This document shows, one piece after another, positions 58,801-64,000 of a stretch of DNA of 64,000 bases. The DNA is from Lumbricus terrestris (taxonomy: Eukaryota; Annelida; Clitellata; Crassiclitellata; Lumbricidae), in the NCBI GenBank assembly GCA_949752735.1, contig OX457044.1:14833846-14897845 (forward strand), in the 5' to 3' direction. A program made the translations under genes and the position numbers. How positions within the stretch are numbered: position 1 is the first letter of the stretch; each line of letters begins with the position of its first letter. The notes beneath the pieces were generated by a model, which had not been told where the DNA came from, ran no database searches, and saw nothing but the letters and a program-made list of their open reading frames with translations.

Positions 58801-61800
58801 CTGAAATTGCAATGGCACTTTTACATTAAACATATCTGCCTACTAGCTTTAATTTTCAGTCTAAAGTTTGGCACATTGGATACCGAAACTGTGTGAGTCC
58901 AATGCCATAGTCCATGACGGTTCATCAAAATAATGGTAATTTATACACGTGAAAGTAGACTGGCGGATACTGACTTTCATGAGAATGACAGTTGTCCATC
59001 TGATGAGTGGACATCAAGGCGGCGGTGCTTTTACACGACGTTGTGGAGGTATCCACAGTTTCAAGACTTGAGTACAGAGAGAAACTGACCCGCTTACTAC
59101 TCGTCGATCTACAGCGACAAAAACGTTTAGACTATATATAGGCCTACACAAATTTTGCTAATAAAAATCTCTGTTGACCTATGCTGCGTTGCGTTGTCTT
59201 ATTGCTATTGTTATTGTTTCTATTGTTGTTCCTATTGCCATGGTACTATTACCTTCAGCCTATAATTATTATTGTTTTATGGCAAGTCCATTATTATCAC
59301 TTAGACAGAAATGTTTTCTGTCCATGATCGAATTGATGTGTCTTTTCGTATCGTAGATTTAGTAGGATGTGGAGCAGAAGAGCCATTGTGGAGCAGAAGG
59401 GCCATTGCGGGGCATAGAGCCTATTGGCTACCGTCTAGAGCGCACATCTTGTAGACCTAACGTGAAGAGTAGGCTACAGGCTCGAAACCAGGCTGCTTTG
59501 GACGGTTATGCTTCCTTTGTAGGCGAGCCGCAGTTTATTGTTAAGCGCCTTCCGATTAATTAACGGAAAGACCTAATTAGTTAGTGGATCTCAAAAAGTT
59601 AGTGATTAAGTAAATTTTGCATAAGTGATGATAATAAAAATAACAATAACGACGACAGCAAGATTATGGCTTAATAGATGTCAGAGCAATAATAACAATA
59701 ACGCCAATAATAATAATAATAATAATAAATGATTTTCCAAGACACACAACAATACCTCCAAGCATAATTTTTTAATCCGAGGGATCGGGTAATAATTACA
59801 ATGAAAATTATTAACGATGGTAGACCTATGTGTTAATGGTTTTCATTGGTAGAGAGGCCTCTGTCAATGAATAACATGTAGGCCTAACTATAGGCCTATA
59901 CGTCAAAGTAGGCTTAATGTTTATTTATAATTTGCTTAGACTTAGACTTAGTTCCTCCTGTTCCGATCGGAGCATTAGTCAACAAGTCTTCGCCACTCCA
60001 CACGGTCGCCAGCCACCTCCTCTGCCTCGTCCCAACCCAGCCCCATTCTCTCCAGGTAATAATTTATATTATTGATTATTTATCTATAGTTTATATATAT
60101 ATTAAGCCTATAAGTCAAACCTGTTGTTGTTTGGGTCATTTTCTCTGAAGCTTTTGGCGAATGGATTGTGGTCGATTTTAAGTTGAGTTATTCGAAGATT
60201 CTGATAAGAGGTTACAGCGATGAACGTCGTCTCTGCAAAGGTGAATGTGTTGAAGATGTTCCATCTCATGCTGAAGATGTCGTTTGCCTGAACGACGTGA
60301 ACACGTGGCTGATACTTGTGCATCGAATTCAGAATGATCTATAAACACAAAAGGAGCATCATACAGAGTGATGTTACAGAAGTGCAATTAATGCCAAACC
60401 ATACTTGTGTGAGATTACCAGGTGGATAATGATGGCTGCTAGGCTCATCCAAATGGCGATATCAAATGATGCATATTATATCGTGCATGGACGGAGACAC
60501 GGGTTGCTTATGGCGCTCGCCGTGTAATGCGGGGAATTCTGTTACAGCTTTCTTCCACGAGACTGTGGATAGATATACCTTAGGACCTTCAGCAAGTCCT
60601 TCAGTTCACGCTTGCGATTGAGGCTGTGTCATTATATATGCGCATAGGCTATATACATGTAAGTCAGGTATAATAATAGAAATAAAATTGGATTGTTATA
60701 ATAGGACCGGACTTCGTCGAATAAGTAACGTTCCGGGTCCTTGAAAAGTTCGGCGTCAAAGGAGGGGAAATTTTCCCGAAAACCTAAATTCGCGGGTGGC
60801 GTACCGGTGGAGGTCGGAGTGTGGTGTGGTGGGGTGGGAAGTGGGAGGGGTGGGGTGGGGCGAGAGGGGTGGGGGAGGGTGGGGCGGGAGGTATTGGGAC
60901 TGGGGAGGAAATTTGCCGAAAACCCAAATTTCACGGATGGTGTACCGGTGGAGGTCGGAGTGTGGTTGGGTGTGGTGGGGTGGGTGTGGTGTGGCGTGGT
61001 GGGGTTGTGGCCGGGAGCGGGCCGAATCCTAAATTTCCCGGGCAACGCCGGGTACCCCAGCTAGTAGAAAATAAAGGTGAGATTAGTTTAACATATTAAT
61101 TATAAGAATTCCTGAAGGAAATGACGAATTACTGTAGTAATATTGAACGATATTTTTCCAAAGGAAACGATTCCTTACAAATGTTTTCCATTGAACTCAC
61201 GTGTCCATTCTGGTCGAGGTTGTTGTTGGTGAGTTTCATCTTGTGGAATGAGAGCGATTGCTTCATCCAGTGAGCTCCAGACGCTGGTGAGTCCGGGTGG
61301 ATGTACAGTCGACCTGGCATGTGTGGTTCCGCTTTTCCAGTGGCAACCCATTCCGAGTTGTGGTACTTGTAGCGACAGTCGTCCAGTGGAACTACGTCCA
61401 TCAGCAGGATGTACTTCGCCCTCGAATCCAGTCCATCCACGGACACCTTGAACGATGGAAACATCCGTCTGTTTGAGGACAACATGCAGATTATGATAGC
61501 GGTTATTTCAACTACAGTTGTGGCTTAGGTTCTATGGATGCAACCGTGGTGAGCACCTTGTAGGTAAGGAATTCCTAACGCGATTAGCATTTGGACTGTA
61601 AATGTAAATGTAATCGCATATTTATATAGCGGCTGTCTTATGGCCTCGACCCTGAGGGTGAGATCCTTCCCCACCGCTACTGGTACTCCACGTTTATATT
61701 ACGACCGAGCCACCCGCAGCAAAGATCCGAGAAATTAATCTCTGATAAACTGGAAGCCAGTTCAATTCTCCCAACCATTCACGTCGGTTATACCGGGGCA

Positions 61801-62536
61801 AATTATTGTGCGAAGTTCAAGAAACTTCTTGCTATGGAATTGCTGTACGTACTGTGCTCGTATTGACACTTAACTCAAGAAACCACTTTTCACACAAACT
61901 CTTATAGTAACGAAAACAGATGAACCTCTAATTTAAATCGAAAAACTTAGGTACCGGTATTACCAGTATACGTATACTTAAGGGTACCGTAACTTTCAAT
62001 GACACTCATGATACTGGATGTCAATGTCGGTTAGGGTCATTTTTCGCCCAGGTTGAGGCTGGAGTAACTCTGAGTGGAAATCTTGTAGGGGCGCTTAAGA
62101 AATTTTTTGAATGAACAAATATTCCGAATGAATGAATTTGAATTCGCAGAGGAAACAATAGCAACAAGAAAAGCCCAGAAATAAATGCATTGCTGTCCTG
62201 AAATGCTAAAGATGCGATTCATGTCCAATAGAACCCCGAAAACTAAAGACCTAGCTGCCTCTATTTAATTGCTGAGTTAAAATCGTACCTTCCAGTTTTC
62301 GTGAGAATCATTTCGGTGCCAATGGAGTGAAACTTTTCCCATAGATCTCTGTTCTCCAGCTTCATTGTGATAACATTGTTCATGTTCAGTCCTTGGCAGC
62401 TGAGATGTTGAGAGTGAGGGATGTGTTCGTCTTCCGTCTGCAGAGGTCCAACGACAGATCGGTCCTGCATTGGGTGCAGTCGGTAGGGTGGTGGCGATAC
62501 CGTTGGTGGTTGATGTCCAAACGAGAAGGGATTCAT
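55106..62536 (-). CDS. T-box transcription factor
   Basis: DNA-binding developmental regulator. The proposed exons are 62289-62536 (from ATG), 61201-61468, 60121-60338, 58975-59084 (tentative) and 55106-55800, giving 512 residues. The T-box spans about residues 59-236: [95 protein letters not shown]. The subfamily is unclear: [18 protein letters not shown] recalls Tbx4/5, RYKYHNS recalls Tbx2/3, and the [17 protein letters not shown] stretch recalls Tbx6/16/VegT. The C-terminal region is rich in His, Pro, Tyr, Ser and Gly, as in activation regions. The start at 62536 follows a possible acceptor, so 5' UTR or further coding exons may lie upstream. Confidence 0.9.
55984..57796 (+). mobile_element. 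Non-LTR retrotransposon (LINE), 5'-truncated
   Basis: The element starts inside the reverse transcriptase ([19 protein letters not shown]) and runs through [33 protein letters not shown] and FADDSNLF. It resumes after a MITE with [19 protein letters not shown] and continues to LKTLPDM (stop near 57449). The 3' UTR ends in an A-rich AAATA-type tail. A 38-bp direct repeat flanks it (55946-55983 and 57797-57834). It is jockey/CR1-like. It lies in the last T-box intron, antisense to that gene. Confidence 0.9.
56523..56656. mobile_element. hAT-like MITE inside a LINE reverse transcriptase (134 bp)
   Basis: The ends CAGGGCTGAAAGTG and CACTTTCAGCCCTG are exact 14-bp inverted repeats. The flanks CCTATTCG at 56515-56522 and 56657-56664 are a perfect 8-bp duplication. 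Removing it and one flank restores the LINE reading frame. Confidence 0.92.
57835..58974. other. T-box intron 4, nothing else recognised
   Basis: AT-rich. At 58555-58610 there is a GGGCGCCCGCACATAGGGGC-type stretch that may be a transposon end, but no partner was found. Confidence 0.4.
58975..59084 (-). CDS. T-box gene exon 4 (tentative)
   Basis: An open minus-strand frame between a GGGTCAG acceptor and an A|GTCAGT donor gives 110 nt. Its phases (enters completing AG, leaves with one base) are exactly what is needed to join the phase-2 end of exon 3 to the last exon. It encodes [18 protein letters not shown] and [18 protein letters not shown], Ser/Thr/His-rich like T-box tails. The acceptor lacks a good pyrimidine tract, so this remains a prediction. 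Confidence 0.45.
59955..60058 (-). mobile_element. RTE-like LINE 3' fragment
   Basis: The minus strand reads [20 protein letters not shown] then WRRLVD and a stop, similar to the tail MSWDEARQLAADREEWRRC of the LINE at the right window edge. A short dead fragment. Confidence 0.6.
60121..60338 (-). CDS. T-box gene exon 3
   Basis: 218 nt, acceptor TTATAG and donor GTTTGA (weak). It encodes [20 protein letters not shown] to [11 protein letters not shown], the C-terminal half of the T-box, including the family-wide NSMHKYQPR and NPFAK motifs. Confidence 0.93.
60339..61200. other. T-box intron 2
   Basis: It contains a G-rich duplicated block (two related units near 60770-60830 and 60905-60965, each with GTACCGGTGGAGGTCGGAGT) that ends at a possible Helitron terminus. 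I see nothing coding. Confidence 0.5.
60770..61064 (+). mobile_element. Possible Helitron-like 3' end with G-rich minisatellite
   Basis: A GC-rich short hairpin (CCCGG..AACG..CCGGG, about 61037-61052) is followed after a few bases by CTAG and then T (61061-61065), the arrangement of a Helitron 3' terminus. The 5' end was not found. Confidence 0.4.
61201..61468 (-). CDS. T-box gene exon 2
   Basis: 268 nt, acceptor CAAACAG and donor GTGAGT. It encodes [19 protein letters not shown] to [11 protein letters not shown], the N-terminal and central T-box. Confidence 0.95.
62289..62536 (-). CDS. T-box gene exon 1 (first coding exon found)
   Basis: The frame [19 protein letters not shown] leads into [19 protein letters not shown] and donor GTACGA. 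The ATG at 62536 lies just inside a possible acceptor TTATAG (exon edge 62538), so an upstream exon is possible. Confidence 0.85.
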
Positions 62537-62706
62537 TCCTATAACCAAAGCATTGGATCATTCTTTGTCATCGTCACCATTAATCTGGTTAGAATGGTCG
62601 ATATGACAACATCCAGTTATCACAAAGATGCAGTGGAACCACAGGAAAGGAATTAATTAATTATCAGTCTATAGCTTACTGCAGATGAAAGTGAGAGTCA
62701 AGCTAT

Positions 62707-62825
62707 CATTGGTCATTGGTCATTGGTCATTGGTCATTGGTCATTGGTCATTGGTCATTGGTCATTGGTCATTGGTCATTGGTCATTGGTCATTGGTCAT
62801 TGGTCATTGGTCATTGGTCATTGGT
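62707..62825. repeat. 17 tandem copies of CATTGGT
   Basis: A perfect 7-bp array, 119 bp long. On the minus strand each unit contains CCAAT, the NF-Y core motif. It lies about 170 bp upstream of the first T-box coding exon. Confidence 0.97.
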
Positions 62826-63259
62826 CATCGATTAGGACAAAACGCAACTACTGAGTTTGAGTTCAAGTACAGTAAGAGTGATTTCACAGCACGGAGTGTG
62901 CCATTCACACACACACACGCGCACACACACACACACACACGCACGCGTGAGAAATATTGACTTTTGATACGACTATGTGAAAATATATCCGATAAGCCAT
63001 TATAATTAATCGATACTAGTATGCAGTTTTATGCAACCTAATTATTTAAAATTTTGAATGTCCAGCTCACTCATTTAAGCAAAATAGTATGTAGGAGATA
63101 ATAACTATCACGCAAACCTTGAAGTCTATGAAACATTTATCGCAATACACTACAAATGGCAAATGTAAGAGAGCAAATTCATCCTTTACTATAGTTGGCA
63201 AGTGAAAGACACTGGCTCCCGCTAAAGTTGTTATTCGTCTCTTAAATAGTTTAAACACG

Positions 63260-64000
63260 CATAGGAAAGGCAAATGCTGCATTTGGAGGCAGTGGCGGCG
63301 CCAGGATTTCAGTTTTTGGGGGCTGAAGCCTCGCGGCAAAAATTTCACATTTTCAGCCGTCAAAATTTCTGACGACCTTTTTTTTTTAGTCGTCAGCCGA
63401 AAATCGTGGATATTTCAATGTAAAAAAATCGGATGGCCCTTTTTTAGGGGGGCTGAGCCTCTTGTAGGGGAGGGGCTTACCCCCAGCCCCCCCTAGCGCC
63501 GCCACTGTTTGGAGGGCTTGATAAGATCTGGAAGAAGAACGGATGCAGCATAAGAACTAAGATGCGCCTTTATAATGCCGTGGTCTTGAGTACTCTTCTG
63601 TATGGATCAGAGACATGGCCGATGACGGTGGCAAACAAGAGAAGACTGGAGGCAGCACATCACAAATGGCTAAGAAGAATCCTGCATGTATCATGGCGGG
63701 ATAAGATACAGAACACAACTATAAGAGAGAGGACGGGGCAGTAAGAAATTGAACACATCATCAGAAGAAGGCGACTGAGGTGGGCGGGACACGTGTTCCG
63801 CATGGAGGATGAAAGAAGAGTCAATCAAGTGATGTCGTGGAATCCTGGAGGGAAGAGGAGAGGAAGGCCGAGAAAGAACTGGCCGGAGACCATAAGGGAG
63901 GACTTGACATACCTGGAGATGTCGTGGGACGAGGCTAGGCAGCTGGCGGCGGACAGAGAAGAATGGAGACGATGCGTTGCCCGATGTACAGATCTGCACG
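63260..64000 (+). mobile_element. RTE-like LINE fragment, running off the window
   Basis: The plus strand encodes the C-terminal part of a reverse transcriptase: AFGGLDKIWKKNGCSIRTKM, VLSTLLYGSETWPMTVANKR, RRILHVSWRDKIQN, RLRWAGHVFRM, RRGRPRKNW and EEWRRCVARC. One in-frame stop (TAA after RERTGQ, near 63742) breaks it. A MITE (63290-63507) interrupts it. The fragment is dead. Confidence 0.85.
63290..63507. mobile_element. hAT-like MITE inside a LINE fragment (218 bp)
   Basis: The ends CAGTGGCGGCGCCAGG and CCTAGCGCCGCCACTG are inverted. The flanks TTTGGAGG at 63282-63289 and 63508-63515 are a perfect 8-bp duplication. The interior includes CTGACGACC, a T run and AGTCGTCAG, which can pair. Confidence 0.9.

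Noticed and set aside
58921..59110. Plus-strand exon reading [16 protein letters not shown]
   Set aside because: The minus-strand frame over the same bases fits the T-box phases; the plus-strand frame has no matching splice partners.

Overview
The window is animal nuclear DNA: three intron-rich protein genes with GT-AG (once GC-AG) splice sites, AT-rich introns, many microsatellites, and a dense mix of LINEs, tRNA-derived SINEs, hAT-type MITEs and mariner-type elements. Nothing bacterial or viral is seen. A marine invertebrate is my best guess, from the SERCA and T-box sequences and the repeat style; the species cannot be fixed.

Layout. (1) 1.6-6.4 kb, plus strand: five exons of an immunoglobulin-domain gene, open at both ends. 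(2) 6.4-17.4 kb: no convincing gene; a 1.24-kb hAT element with 8-bp target duplications and two elements with unusual arrays of short subterminal repeats. (3) 17.5-52.6 kb, minus strand: a complete sarco/endoplasmic reticulum Ca2+-ATPase (SERCA) gene. I placed 22 coding exons; they join in frame to a 994-residue pump, and D351, K515, E183, E309, C876, C888 and E908 fall at the positions used for vertebrate SERCA1. Its introns hold most of the window's transposons. (4) 55.1-62.5 kb, minus strand: a T-box transcription factor gene of five inferred coding exons. (5) The right edge holds an RTE-like LINE fragment running off the window.

Main discovery candidate: the SERCA gene carries two tandem, homologous, equal-length (134-nt) versions of exon 20, which encodes the luminal L7/8 loop and transmembrane helix M8. 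Because 134 is not a multiple of three, using both would break the frame, so they should be mutually exclusive. Both keep C876, C888 and the Ca2+ ligand E908, but the loop between the cysteines differs almost completely. A possible 54-nt cassette exon and a perfect 50-bp inverted repeat lie in the intron just upstream.

Other points of interest: a near-perfect 157-bp-arm hairpin in another SERCA intron; several hAT-like MITEs with different ends that share one internal palindrome; a CGG-rich hAT element nested in a SINE; a MITE nested in a LINE reverse transcriptase; and 17 tandem CCAAT motifs beside the first T-box exon.
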